Source of the DNA: Rikenellaceae bacterium
Lineage (GTDB): Bacteria; Bacteroidota; Bacteroidia; Bacteroidales; Rikenellaceae
Assembly: GCA_902363575.1 (NCBI GenBank)
Contig: CABJAJ010000001.1
Span: 1-64,000, forward strand
Reading direction: 5' to 3'
DNA: 64,000 bases
The notes below the pieces were generated by a model, which was not told the DNA's origin, searched no databases, and saw only the letters and a list, made by a program, of their open reading frames with translations. Of the stretch, positions 35,798 through 44,962 are shown piece after piece; within the stretch, counting starts at the first letter, position 1, and the number at the start of each line of letters is the position of its first letter. A program made the position numbers and the translations under genes.

Positions 35798-37366
35798 TCA
35801 GAAAGGAGCCTCCTCGTTCAGGTTCACGGGGGCGGTGCTGACCGGCCCCACGCCGAACTCATCCGTAAGCCCGGCACCGAGCGCACTGCCGCCGGCATCG
35901 AAATTCGATCCGCTCGCAAAGTCGTCGTACTGCTGTCCGCCTCCTGCGGGTGTCGCGGCGGGCATCAGGCTGTCGTCCATATCGGCGAAGCGGGCCTGAT
36001 CCTTGAGGAAGCGGAGATTCACGTCCGTCACGGCGCCGTTACGGTGCTTGGCGATGATGATTTCGGCCAGCCCCGCCGTCGGCATGCCGTTCTCATCCTG
36101 GTTGATGCCGTAATATTCGGGCCGGTGGATGAACGCCACGATATCGGCGTCCTGCTCGATGGCCCCCGACTCGCGCAGGTCCGAGAGCTGGGGGCGTTTC
36201 GATCCGCCGCGCAGCTCCGTCGAGCGGTTGAGCTGCGAGAGGGCGATGATCGGCACGTTGAGCTCCTTGGCGATGGCTTTGAGCGTGCGGGAGATGAAAG
36301 CCACCTCCTGCTCGCGGTTGCCCTTGGAGTCCTGCGTTCCGGTCATGAGCTGCAGGTAGTCGATCACAATAAGCTGTATATCGTTGTGTATCTTGAGCCG
36401 GCGGGCTTTCGAGCGGAACTCGAAGACCGACAGCGCCGGCGTATCGTCAATATAGAGGGGGGCCGCCCCGAGGGGCTTGGTCGCCGATTCGAGGTGCCGC
36501 CACTGCTCGGGCGTCAGGCGCCCGCTCTTCACATCGTTGCCCGCAAGCCCCGTTTCGGCCACGATCAGGCGCATCATAAGCTGCACCGAGGACATTTCGA
36601 GCGAGAAGAACGCCACGGGCCGCTCGTGATCGACGGCGATGTTGCGGGCCATCGACAGCACGAAAGCCGTCTTGCCCATCGACGGGCGGGCCGCAATGAT
36701 AATCAGGTCGGAAGGCTGCCATCCGAGCGTCACCCGGTCGATGGCCATGAAGCCCGAGGGGACGCCGTTGAAGGCGCTCGTATTCTTGCTCGCCTCCTCG
36801 ATCTGCAACAGGGCCTTGGCCAGAATATCCTTCGACGACTGCACGGAGCGTTTGACGTGTCCCTCAGCCACCTTGAAAATTTCGCTCTCGGCATAGCCGA
36901 TCAGGTCCGTCACGTCGGTCGATTCGTCGTAGGAACGCTTCTGTATTTCGGTTGCCGAGCGGATCAGCTCGCGCTGCACGTATTTCTGGGCGATGATCTT
37001 GGCATGGAACTCCACATTGGCCGCCGAGCCGACCTTCTGCGTGAGCCGGGCCAGGTAGGAGGCGCCCCCGACCTTCTTGAGCTCGCGGCGCACCTTGAGC
37101 TTCTCGGTCACGGTGTAGAGATCGATCGGCTTGAGCTCCGTCGAAAGCTCCTCGATCGCCTTGTAGATCAGGCGGTGTTCCTCGGTGTAAAAGGCGTCGG
37201 GGGAGACGAACTCCTGCACGGTGATGATGCTGTCTTTTTCGAGCATCAGGGCGCCGAGCACGGCCTCCTCCAGTTCGACCGCCTGCGGAGGGACGTTGCC
37301 GCCCACATCGGCGATCGCCTCGAAAGCTTCGCGGTTACGTGCGGACGGGGTATATTCTTTTGCCAT
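35798..37366 (-). CDS. dnaB: Replicative DNA helicase DnaB
   Basis: 522 residues. Residues 20-170 are the DnaB N-terminal domain (GNVPPQAVELEEAVLGALML). The RecA-like motor has Walker A IIAARPSMGKTAFVLSMARN, PVAFFSLEMSSVQLMMRL and the arginine-finger region RESGAIEQDADIVAFIHRPE. The C-terminal tail is acidic and Gly-rich with a hydrophobic end (VNLNEEAPF). No intein is present. A good promoter lies just upstream (37387-37417). Confidence 0.97.
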   Translation of the reverse strand: MAKEYTPSARNREAFEAIADVGGNVPPQAVELEEAVLGALMLEKDSIITVQEFVSPDAFYTEEHRLIYKAIEELSTELKPIDLYTVTEKLKVRRELKKVGGASYLARLTQKVGSAANVEFHAKIIAQKYVQRELIRSATEIQKRSYDESTDVTDLIGYAESEIFKVAEGHVKRSVQSSKDILAKALLQIEEASKNTSAFNGVPSGFMAIDRVTLGWQPSDLIIIAARPSMGKTAFVLSMARNIAVDHERPVAFFSLEMSSVQLMMRLIVAETGLAGNDVKSGRLTPEQWRHLESATKPLGAAPLYIDDTPALSVFEFRSKARRLKIHNDIQLIVIDYLQLMTGTQDSKGNREQEVAFISRTLKAIAKELNVPIIALSQLNRSTELRGGSKRPQLSDLRESGAIEQDADIVAFIHRPEYYGINQDENGMPTAGLAEIIIAKHRNGAVTDVNLRFLKDQARFADMDDSLMPAATPAGGGQQYDDFASGSNFDAGGSALGAGLTDEFGVGPVSTAPVNLNEEAPF

Positions 37367-37386
37367 GGATTGCGGGTTTCAACCTC

Positions 37387-37417
37387 CAAAAGTAGGCAAA
37401 CGCACGGACAAATCAAA
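37387..37417 (-). promoter_or_regulatory. Promoter for dnaB and genes downstream
   Basis: On the minus strand TTTG (37417-37414) is followed after 19 nt by TACTTTTG (37394-37387), a full TTTG-N19-TAnnTTTG match, 20 nt before the ATG at 37366. It gives dnaB, comM and perhaps the mur-fts genes a start independent of priA. Confidence 0.7.
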
Positions 37418-37476
37418 GCCGCGCGGGGACTTTCCGCAAAAACGACGGCGGGGCGGGAGTGACGCGCCGCTCGGGT

Positions 37477-38193
37477 TCATCCCTTGCGGTCGGGGCCGAG
37501 GCTTCGGGCCGAGACAGCCAGCGTCGCCATGCTGATCCGGCAGTCGGGCACGGCCGCGAGGATCGCCTCCGCGCAGGAAACCAGCGTCGCGCCGGTGGTG
37601 AATACGTCGTCCACGAGCAGGATATGACGTCCGGCCAGCCTTTCCGGTCGGCGGAGCGCAAAGAGGTCCTGCACGTTGCTCCAGCGGTCGGGCGTCCGCG
37701 CACCGGTCTGGCTGGGGTTGTTCCTCCGACGCCGCAGAATCCCCGTCCACACGGGCTTGTCCAGTGCTCGGGCAAGGCCCGCCGCGAGGTATTCCGACTG
37801 GTTGTACCCCCGGCCGAGCCGCCGGATCCAGTGCAGCGGCACGGGCACGAGCGCATCCACGTCGGCGAAAGCGCCCGCATCGGCGAGGCAGGCGCCGTAC
37901 CACGTCCCCATCTCGAGAGCCAGCCGCCACCGTCCGTGGTATTTGAACGCATGGATCAACCGCTGCCAGCCGCTTCCCTCGACATACCAGATGAAAGCCG
38001 CCGCCCCGACGACGGGGACATGCCCCCACAGGCGGCGCATCATGGGGTTGTCCGCCTGCTCCCAGAAACGGGTCAGGGGCGCGGTCATCCGGCACAGCGT
38101 GCAGACCGTCCGGCCTCCTTCGGGAAGCTCGCCCCCGCAGACGGGACAGAGAGACGGGTAGAACAGCCCCCGCACATCACTGAGGATCGACAT
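37477..38193 (-). CDS. comF: ComF-family phosphoribosyltransferase-like protein
   Basis: 238 residues. The N terminus carries a zinc ribbon (CPVCGGELPEG, then CTLC) and the C-terminal half the PRTase fold: LVPVPLHWIRRLGRGYNQSE and the PRPP loop ILLVDDVFTTGATLVSCAEA. RNNPSQTGARTPDRWSNVQ is the ComF hallmark. ComF takes part in uptake or repair of single-stranded DNA in competent bacteria. I use the ATG at 38193; an upstream in-frame TTG at 38202 is less likely. It overlaps the end of priA by 17 nt. Confidence 0.93.
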   Translation of the reverse strand: MSILSDVRGLFYPSLCPVCGGELPEGGRTVCTLCRMTAPLTRFWEQADNPMMRRLWGHVPVVGAAAFIWYVEGSGWQRLIHAFKYHGRWRLALEMGTWYGACLADAGAFADVDALVPVPLHWIRRLGRGYNQSEYLAAGLARALDKPVWTGILRRRRNNPSQTGARTPDRWSNVQDLFALRRPERLAGRHILLVDDVFTTGATLVSCAEAILAAVPDCRISMATLAVSARSLGPDRKG

Positions 38194-40429
38194 TGACGAC
38201 AACGGTTACCGATTTGTACTCCGCCTGCCCGAAAGTCGCGGCCAGCACCTCGCGCAGCACCTTCCGCGCGCGGGCGAACGAGGCGCCACACTCGATCCGA
38301 AGCTGCACGCCCAGCAGATACTCCCCCCGGATTTTGTCCACGGCGGGACGCACGGGCCCGTTCACACGCCGGCCGAAGCGCCCGCGCAGCCGTGATGCGA
38401 GCTCCACGGCGGCCCGGCCGAGAAGCGGCGCATCCCGATGGCGCAGCGTGAGCGCCACCAGCCGGGCATAGGGAGGATAGAAAAAGGCCTCCCGCTCGGC
38501 GAGCTGCTGCAGCGCCATCCCCTCGTAATCGCCCGCCGCGACCTGCCGGATCACCGGATGGTCGGGCTCGGCGGTCTGGATCACCACCTCGCCGGGCCGC
38601 TCGCGCCGTCCGGCCCGGCCCGCCACCTGCATCATCTGCTGAAAAGCCCGCTCGGATGCGCGGAAATCGGGGTTGTTGAGCATGTTGTCGGCATTGAGAA
38701 TCCCCACCAGGGTGACCCCCTCGAAATCGAACCCCTTGGTCACCATCTGCGTTCCGACCAGCACATCCCACTCCCTGCGGGCAAAGCCCCGCACAATGGC
38801 CTGGAAAGCCCGTTCGGAGGTCACGCTGTCCCGGTCGAGCCGCACCGCGCGGGCCTGCGGAAAGAGCCTCGCGACCTCCAGTTCGATCTTTTCGGTGCCG
38901 AAACCCATCGGCTCCGCCTCCGTGACCCGGCAATCGGGACAGTACGTCGGCACCGGGGCCGTGTGGCCGCAGTAGTGACATTCGAGCCGGCGCGTCTGTT
39001 TGTGGTAGGTGAGCGTGACGTTGCAGTCGGGACAGCGGGCCGTCCAGCCGCACGTGCGGCAGGCGACATAGGGGGCGAAGCCGCGCCGGTTCTGGTAGAG
39101 AATCGTCTGCTCGCCCCGCTCGAGCCGCTGCGCGATTGCGTCGAGCAGCAGGTTGTTGAAATGGGAGTGTCGCTCGCCCCGCTTCACGGCCCGGAGCGTA
39201 TCGGAAATGCGGATTTCGGGAGGTCGGGCGTCCCCGTACCGCTCGTCGAGCCGCACCAGGCCGTACTTCCCGGCCCGGGCGTTGAGCCAGCTCTCGAGCG
39301 ACGGGGTCGCGCTGCCGAGCAGCGTGCGGGCTCCCAACAGGCGGGCGGCAACCACGGCGCAGTCGCGGGCATGGTAACGGGGTGCGGGTTCCGCCTGCTT
39401 GTAGCTCGGATCGTGCTCCTCGTCCACCACCACCAGCCCGAGCTTTTTCAGCGGCAGGAAGAGCGACGACCGCGCCCCCAGCACCAGTTCACCCCCCTCC
39501 GAACGGCAGAGGCGCAGGTAGGTCTCCGTCCGGCGGCGGTCGGTGAGCCTCGAGTGATAGACCGTCACCCGGTCGCCAAACGTGCGTTCCATCCGCTCGA
39601 CGAGCTGGGAGGTGAGCACGATTTCGGGGACGAGCAGCAGCACATCCTCTCCGCGTAAGAGCGTCCGGGCGATCAGGTGCATGTAGATTTCGGTCTTGCC
39701 CGACCCCGTGACCCCGTAAAGGAGCACCGTTTCACGATCGGCGAACTGCCGCCCGACCGAGGCGAGCGCCGCCTCTTGCGACGCCGTCAGCACGGGCAGT
39801 CGGAAAGTCTCGCGCCGTCCGTCCCGGTCGGGGACACGCTCGGTCAGCGTGACGTACCCCCTGCGCTCGAGCGCAGCGAGCATCGGCCGATCCGCCCCGA
39901 GCATGCGCCGTGGCACCTCCCCCGCAAGATCGCTCCCGAGGGCGCTAACGAGCTCCTCCAGAGCCGCCCGCTGCCGCGGAGCGCGATGCAGAAGTGCCGA
40001 TGCCTCGGCCAGCCGCGCGGGATCGCGGAGCGCGGAGGCGAGCGAGAGGAACAGCTCCCGGCGGGGTCGGAAAACCTCCTCCCCGAAAGAGGCTGTGTCC
40101 CGGCCGCTGGGCTTCATCAGGGCCGGCAGCGCCGCCCGCATCACCTCGCCGAGCGTACACATATAGTACTCCGCAATCCACTCCCACAAAGCCATCTGCC
40201 GCTCCGTAAGCAGCGGCATCCCGCCGTAGAGCACCTCGCCGACAGGCTTTAAGGTCTTCACGTCGGGTCGCTGCCCGTGGATGCGCCATACGATTCCCGT
40301 AAGGATTTTCGTCCGTCCGAGGGGTACGGCGACCGCCGTACCAAGCGCCGGACACGCCTCCGCCCCGACCGCGAAGGTGAAAGGTTCGCGGGCCAGCGGC
40401 AGGACGATATCGGCATAGCGTTCGGGCAT
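38177..40429 (-). CDS. priA: Primosomal protein N' (PriA helicase)
   Basis: 750 residues. It reloads the replisome at stalled forks. Visible parts: the 3'-DNA-binding domain at the N terminus, Walker A YGVTGSGKTEIYMHLIARTL, the DEEH box VVVDEEHDPSYKQ, the zinc-binding block CRTCGWTARCPDC with CHYCGHTAPVPTYCPDC, and helicase motif QMMQVAGRAGRRERPGEV. The ATG at 40429 gives the standard start ERYADIVLPLA; the in-frame extension upstream covers the promoter. comF is coupled by overlap. Confidence 0.96.
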   Translation of the reverse strand: MPERYADIVLPLAREPFTFAVGAEACPALGTAVAVPLGRTKILTGIVWRIHGQRPDVKTLKPVGEVLYGGMPLLTERQMALWEWIAEYYMCTLGEVMRAALPALMKPSGRDTASFGEEVFRPRRELFLSLASALRDPARLAEASALLHRAPRQRAALEELVSALGSDLAGEVPRRMLGADRPMLAALERRGYVTLTERVPDRDGRRETFRLPVLTASQEAALASVGRQFADRETVLLYGVTGSGKTEIYMHLIARTLLRGEDVLLLVPEIVLTSQLVERMERTFGDRVTVYHSRLTDRRRTETYLRLCRSEGGELVLGARSSLFLPLKKLGLVVVDEEHDPSYKQAEPAPRYHARDCAVVAARLLGARTLLGSATPSLESWLNARAGKYGLVRLDERYGDARPPEIRISDTLRAVKRGERHSHFNNLLLDAIAQRLERGEQTILYQNRRGFAPYVACRTCGWTARCPDCNVTLTYHKQTRRLECHYCGHTAPVPTYCPDCRVTEAEPMGFGTEKIELEVARLFPQARAVRLDRDSVTSERAFQAIVRGFARREWDVLVGTQMVTKGFDFEGVTLVGILNADNMLNNPDFRASERAFQQMMQVAGRAGRRERPGEVVIQTAEPDHPVIRQVAAGDYEGMALQQLAEREAFFYPPYARLVALTLRHRDAPLLGRAAVELASRLRGRFGRRVNGPVRPAVDKIRGEYLLGVQLRIECGASFARARKVLREVLAATFGQAEYKSVTVVVNVDPQ

Positions 40430-40456
40430 AGGCAGGCGGCGCAAGAAGCCGCACCG

Positions 40457-40464
40457 CAAAGATA
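40457..40464 (-). promoter_or_regulatory. Promoter -7 box TATCTTTG for priA
   Basis: The minus strand reads TATCTTTG, 27 nt before the ATG at 40429. No clear -33 TTTG. The terminator of the yitT gene lies just upstream at 40492-40523. Confidence 0.6.
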
Positions 40465-40491
40465 GCAACTTTCCGCCACTTCGCTCCGGCA

Positions 40492-40523
40492 TAAAAAAAG
40501 CCGGCCGCTTTGCAGGGCCGGCA
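40492..40523 (-). terminator. Rho-independent terminator after yitT-like gene
   Basis: On the minus strand GCCGGCC pairs with GGCCGGC around a 9-nt loop and is followed by seven T and AT. It starts about 19 nt after the stop codon. Confidence 0.85.
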
Positions 40524-40541
40524 GATCGATTACGTCGCCGA

Positions 40542-41438
40542 TCAGATCTTGTTGAGCGCCTCGAAACCTTTGCCGTACACGCCCATCACGGAACCCACGG
40601 TAATGAAAGCATCGGGATCGACCGACTTGACCAGCTTGAGAATGGACGACGTTTCGCGCTTGCGGCACACCACCATCACCACTTTGGAAGCCTCCTGGGA
40701 GTACCACCCCGTCGAATCGAGCACCGTGACGCCCCGGTGGGCGTTATTGACGATCGTATCGGCCATCTTCTGGAAATCGTGCGTGACGATGAGCACCTGG
40801 CTCGACTGCTGGTTGCCGGCCATCAGCATATCGACGGTATAGCCGAAGACGGCCGTCATCACGAAACCGTAGATCACCGTGTCGATGTGGTAGCCCACGA
40901 GCAGCGCGGAGGTGATGATCGTGAAATCGCACGTGATGACGATGCGCCCGTAGCTGATCGTGCGGTATTTGTTGATAATCATGGCTACGATATCCGTGCC
41001 GCCGGTCGAGCCGCCCTGCTTGAAGCACATGGCGATGCCGATGCCGGCCAGGATGCCGCCCAGGATGATCGACAGCAGCCGGTCGAGGTGCAGGAAATCG
41101 CCCGGAGGCAGCACCGACTGCCAGAAGTTCATGCCGAAACCCAGGATGATGACGCAGTAAACGGTCTTGATGCCGAACTTCCATCCGACGATAAAGCCGG
41201 CGAACAGCAGCAGGATGCCGTTGATGATGAAGGTCATCGTACCGAGCTGGATCGAGATGTCCCCCAGCGCGAGCGCCCGGCAGATCACCGTGGCAAGACC
41301 CGCGGCCCCGCCGCCCGTACCGTCTGCAGGGGCGATGCAGCCGATCCATCCGAAAGTGTAGATCATGATGCCGACGGCCATCAGGAAATACTCCTTCACG
41401 CCGACCAGTATCTTGTCAAAAGACAGCGTCTTCATCAT
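40542..41438 (-). CDS. YitT-family membrane protein (DUF161 + DUF2179)
   Basis: 298 residues. Five to six membrane segments in the first 210 residues include IYTFGWIGCIAPADGTGGGA and the family motif CFKQGGSTGGTDIVAMIINK. The C-terminal 80 residues are the soluble DUF2179 domain (QVLIVTHDFQKMADTIVNN, RGVTVLDSTGWYS), a small ligand-binding-like fold. Function of the family is not settled; transport is suspected. The promoter box lies inside the 3' end of the radical SAM gene upstream. There are two Met codons at the start. Confidence 0.93.
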   Translation of the reverse strand: MMKTLSFDKILVGVKEYFLMAVGIMIYTFGWIGCIAPADGTGGGAAGLATVICRALALGDISIQLGTMTFIINGILLLFAGFIVGWKFGIKTVYCVIILGFGMNFWQSVLPPGDFLHLDRLLSIILGGILAGIGIAMCFKQGGSTGGTDIVAMIINKYRTISYGRIVITCDFTIITSALLVGYHIDTVIYGFVMTAVFGYTVDMLMAGNQQSSQVLIVTHDFQKMADTIVNNAHRGVTVLDSTGWYSQEASKVVMVVCRKRETSSILKLVKSVDPDAFITVGSVMGVYGKGFEALNKI

Positions 41439-41447
41439 TTTGGTTTT

Positions 41448-42419
41448 TTAACGCTGCAAAGGTATAAAAATTTCCCCTTGGAAAACACGGCGTTCGGCCA
41501 ATTTTTTCTCGACCGCCGCAACCGGCGATCCGCAGCCCCGCACCCCCCACGATCCGGCGTGGCGGTAAGGCTCCGGCGCGTTGGCCGCGAGCCGCTCCAC
41601 CACGATGTCCGAACGCAGCCGCCGCAGGATCTCCACCGTCAGCTCGACGTACCGGTCGGGGCTGCGCAGTCCGAACGCTTCGGGGTCGGCGTCGTAGCGC
41701 CGGCTCAGGGGCGTGCCGCGCAGCAGTTGGAGCTGGTGGAACTTGACGGCATGGACCGGCAGCTCGTTGATGATCGCCGTCTGTCCGACGAGCATGTCGT
41801 CGTCCTCGCCCGGCAGTCCGAGGATGAAATGGGCTCCGGTGCGGATTCCCCGCTGCGCCGTAAGGCAGATGGCGCGCCGCGCGGCTGCGAAGTCGTGCCC
41901 CCGGTTCACGGCCCGCAGCGTCGCATCCCGCACCGACTCCACGCCGTATTCGACCGTCACATGCGTCGTCCGGGAGAGTTCGGCCAGGTAGTCGAGCGTC
42001 CGCGGATCGACGCAGTCGGGCCGCGTGCCGACGATCAGCCCGCCGATGCGGGGATGGGCGAGAGCCTCGCCGAAGCGTGCGCGGAGGGTTTTGAGCGGAG
42101 CATAGGTATTGGTAAAGGGCTGGAAATAGGCCAGCAGCAGCGTGTCGGGTCCGATATGCCGCGAAGCAAAGCGGATGCCGGCGTCGATCTGAGCGGTGAT
42201 CGAAAGTCCGGGCGAGCAATACGAAGGGGTGAACGCTCCGTTGTCACAGAACGCACACCCCTCGTATGCGATTTTCCCGTCGCGATTCGGGCAGGTGAAG
42301 CCGCCATCGACGGCGATTTTCCGCACGGGCCGCCCGAACGTCCGCCGGGCAAAGGCCGCGTAGGAGTGGTACCGTCTGGTATCACCCCACGGATAGAGCC
42401 GCTCCGCTACATCCCCCAC
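41448..42419 (-). CDS. TIGR01212-type radical SAM protein (YhcC-like)
   Basis: 323 residues from a GTG at 42419. No ATG is available before the conserved YPWGDTRRYHSY, so the GTG is the best start; it overlaps the nuclease gene by 13 nt. The radical SAM Cys cluster is in FTCPNRDGKIAYEGCAFCDN (Cys spacing differs from classical CxxxCxxC but is the family form). GHDFAAARRAICLTAQRGIR, then TGAHFILGLPGEDDDM, follows the YhcC pattern. The enzyme class binds a 4Fe-4S cluster and SAM; the reaction of this family is unknown. Confidence 0.9.
   Translation of the reverse strand: MGDVAERLYPWGDTRRYHSYAAFARRTFGRPVRKIAVDGGFTCPNRDGKIAYEGCAFCDNGAFTPSYCSPGLSITAQIDAGIRFASRHIGPDTLLLAYFQPFTNTYAPLKTLRARFGEALAHPRIGGLIVGTRPDCVDPRTLDYLAELSRTTHVTVEYGVESVRDATLRAVNRGHDFAAARRAICLTAQRGIRTGAHFILGLPGEDDDMLVGQTAIINELPVHAVKFHQLQLLRGTPLSRRYDADPEAFGLRSPDRYVELTVEILRRLRSDIVVERLAANAPEPYRHAGSWGVRGCGSPVAAVEKKLAERRVFQGEIFIPLQR
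41457..41464 (-). promoter_or_regulatory. Promoter -7 box TACCTTTG for the yitT-like gene
   Basis: The minus strand reads TACCTTTG, 18 nt before the ATG. It lies within the last five codons of the upstream radical SAM gene, so the yitT-like gene has its own start although it is only 9 nt downstream. Confidence 0.6.
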
Positions 42420-44485
42420 TCCGCCGGGTCGTAGGTATCTTTGGGCGCATTGGGCACGTTGGGGAAGAATTCGACCCCGGTACGGCTCTCCAGGTCGGCG
42501 ACCGACGTCATCATCGAACGGCTCGGCTTGAGGCCTTTGTTGTGCTCGTGTTCGACCACAAAGGCCACGCACTGCAATTCGTCGCGCGTGCAATTGACCA
42601 CCCACTTGTCGGTATTGCGCTTCTTGGTGCGCAGCAGGACCTTGTAGTAGTGCGTGGGTATCGAGGTGCCATTGACCTTTTTTACCGATCCTTCCCACAG
42701 GCAGCCGATCACCTGGTACACGGTGTCGCGGTAACCCTGCCACTGGGTATCGACCCAGTCCTCGAGGTTGTTCCACGCCCCGCCGCCGGTGTTGAAGCCG
42801 GGCTGCCCCAACTGCGGGGCGATATTGGAGTAGTAGAACACCTGCTGGTTAGTCAGGTAGCTCACCAGCCGCTCCGCAGAGCCGAGCATGTGGCCGCGCG
42901 TATATCCCGACCATTTGCCGGGCTGTGAAACGGGGATCTTCGGATCGGCCGTGTAGTCGTCGGTCCGATCGGCGTTTTTCTTGGAATAGAACGTATGCAT
43001 CGGCGCGGCGACCCAGATGGCGCACTTCCGCTCGTTGCTGTAACATACCCCGTAGTTGCGGGCCTTGTGGCCGGCCGGCGTATTGACGTCGGTGATGTGG
43101 TAGGCGTAGTAGTAATCCCCGCTCTTGACCTTTTCGCCCGGCAGCTCGGCCCAACCGCTGTATCGCGCCGTGGTTGAGGGGGGCGTGGCGTTGTTCAGGG
43201 TGGTGAAACTTCCCGTCGCGCTCTCGAAGCGTTCGCCCCCGACGACGGCATAGAGCCGGAACGTATAGGCGGTCGAAGCCGTGAGGTTCGACACGGTGAC
43301 GCTCTTGCTGCCGGCCGATGCGGTCACCGTCGCCCGAGTGTAGGTGCTCGCCGACACGGTCTTGTACTCGAAGCCGACTTCCGTAAGGGTCTGCGATCCC
43401 GTGTAGGTCACCGTACCCGTAAGGGTTGCCGACGAAGCCGTCACGTTCTGCGCCGCAAGGGACGAGAATCCGGGTTTGACAAAAGCTTCGGCGGGCGTGG
43501 TGAACGAGGTCTCGTCCGAGCGGTAGGTCTCGCCGTCCAGCACCGCATAGGCATAGAACGTGTATTCGGTCTGTCCGTCCAGCCCCGTGAGCGTGCAGGC
43601 GAGAGGCGATGCGGCCTCTGCCGCCGCGATCTTGCGGTAGGACTGTTCGCTTTCGGCCTTGTAATAGAATCCGCCTTCGGTGATCGTCCCGTCGCCGTTA
43701 TAGGTGTAGCTGCACTTCAGGTCGGCGCTTTCGGCCGTCAGATTGACGACGGTGGGCAGCTCCAGATGTGGTTTGTTCACCGGCTTCTCACCCTGCTTGA
43801 TGGTGGTGAAGGCGACTTCCGACGAATAGTACGTTTCACCGCCCACGGTCACGTAGGCCGCGAATAGATAGGCGGTCTGCTCCTCGAGACCCGTGAGCGG
43901 ATAGCTCAGGGGGGGGGTTGCGTCCGACGCCTCAACACGCAGGTACTCCGCGCCGTCCTGCACCTTGTAGCGGAATCCGGCGGCGGTCACGGCCTGGTTC
44001 CCGAGGTAGGTGTAGTTGCAGTTCAGAAGCGCCCCCTCCGAAGTGATGTCCTCGGCGTAGGGGGTGCCGAAACGGGGTTTCGGATTCTCGGGCGTTTCGC
44101 CCTCCTTCAGGGTCGTGAAGGTGCGCGAAAGGGGCGAGGCAAGCCGCTGCCCGTCGATTATCGCATAGCAATAATAGCGGTAATTCGTCTCCGGATCGAG
44201 CCCCGTGAGCTCCGCACGGGCGAACTTGCCGTCCCAGTCGTTGCACGGCACGTCACGGTACGTCCCCTGACCCGCGGCCTCCTGATAGGAGAAACCGACG
44301 GATTCGATGGGCGTCTCCCCCTCGTAATCCAGATAAGCGGCGACCGTGGCGCTGGTAACATCCACCTCCGCATCCAACAGGTCGAATCCCGGCCGGACCG
44401 GATTGACCGGAGCGGCATCATCACTCTCACAAGATACCGTCGCCAGCGACAGCATCACCACAAATAAACTTAACAGGTACTTCAT
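42407..44485 (-). CDS. Surface lipoprotein nuclease with four FN3-like domains
   Basis: 692 residues. A lipobox (LSLATVSC, Cys19) is followed by four repeats of about 100 residues (about 32-128, 137-230, 240-331, 338-430), each ending in a pattern like YRYYCYAIIDGQRLASPLSR, as in fibronectin type III. Residues 440-692 are a DNA/RNA non-specific endonuclease (NUC1) domain. The usual DRGH motif reads YTRGHMLGS (T529, R530, G531, H532), with metal-site Asn candidates in YYSNIAPQ (554) and WNNLED. It would degrade nucleic acid outside the cell. It lies 12 nt after dtd. Confidence 0.88.
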   Translation of the reverse strand: MKYLLSLFVVMLSLATVSCESDDAAPVNPVRPGFDLLDAEVDVTSATVAAYLDYEGETPIESVGFSYQEAAGQGTYRDVPCNDWDGKFARAELTGLDPETNYRYYCYAIIDGQRLASPLSRTFTTLKEGETPENPKPRFGTPYAEDITSEGALLNCNYTYLGNQAVTAAGFRYKVQDGAEYLRVEASDATPPLSYPLTGLEEQTAYLFAAYVTVGGETYYSSEVAFTTIKQGEKPVNKPHLELPTVVNLTAESADLKCSYTYNGDGTITEGGFYYKAESEQSYRKIAAAEAASPLACTLTGLDGQTEYTFYAYAVLDGETYRSDETSFTTPAEAFVKPGFSSLAAQNVTASSATLTGTVTYTGSQTLTEVGFEYKTVSASTYTRATVTASAGSKSVTVSNLTASTAYTFRLYAVVGGERFESATGSFTTLNNATPPSTTARYSGWAELPGEKVKSGDYYYAYHITDVNTPAGHKARNYGVCYSNERKCAIWVAAPMHTFYSKKNADRTDDYTADPKIPVSQPGKWSGYTRGHMLGSAERLVSYLTNQQVFYYSNIAPQLGQPGFNTGGGAWNNLEDWVDTQWQGYRDTVYQVIGCLWEGSVKKVNGTSIPTHYYKVLLRTKKRNTDKWVVNCTRDELQCVAFVVEHEHNKGLKPSRSMMTSVADLESRTGVEFFPNVPNAPKDTYDPAEWGM

Positions 44486-44497
44486 ATCGATAAAAAA

Positions 44498-44950
44498 TTA
44501 TTCCTTTCGTTTGGAATCGATCCAGATCGTCACCGGCCCGTCGTTCACCAGCGACAACTGCATATCGGCGCCGAAACACCCCGTCGCCGGGCTGCGCCCC
44601 GCCTCCTGCGCGACAGCCTCCACGAACCGTTCGTACATCGGCCGTGCGAACTCCTCGCCGGCGGCCCGGATATAGGAGGGTCGGTTGCCCTTGCGCGTCG
44701 AGGCCATCAGGGTAAACTGGCTGACGACCATCACCTCGCCCCCGGTCTGCCGCACGTCGAGGTTCATCACCCCCTCCGCATCGTCGAATATGCGCAGCCG
44801 GACCAGCTTGGCGGCCAGGTAAGCGATATCCTCCGCCGTGTCGGCGGGCTCGATTCCCACCAGCGCGAGCAGCCCTTTCCCGATCCGGGCGGTCGTGTGA
44901 CCGGAAATAGATACGGAAGCGTTTGAAACGCGTTGAACGAGAAGTCGCAT
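44498..44950 (-). CDS. dtd: D-aminoacyl-tRNA deacylase
   Basis: 150 residues, normal length. It frees tRNA from wrongly attached D-amino acids. The active-site motifs are VVSQFTLMASTRKGNRPSY and LVNDGPVTIWIDSK (the GPVT chirality loop). It lies between the RluA-type gene and the nuclease gene, with 12-nt gaps on both sides, in one minus-strand run. Confidence 0.97.
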   Translation of the reverse strand: MRLLVQRVSNASVSISGHTTARIGKGLLALVGIEPADTAEDIAYLAAKLVRLRIFDDAEGVMNLDVRQTGGEVMVVSQFTLMASTRKGNRPSYIRAAGEEFARPMYERFVEAVAQEAGRSPATGCFGADMQLSLVNDGPVTIWIDSKRKE

Positions 44951-44962
44951 GGCAGGGGAAAA

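Noticed and set aside
35798..37366. Replication origin near dnaB
   Set aside because: No cluster of DnaA boxes or AT-rich unwinding region was seen, and dnaA and dnaN are absent; dnaB is usually not at the origin.
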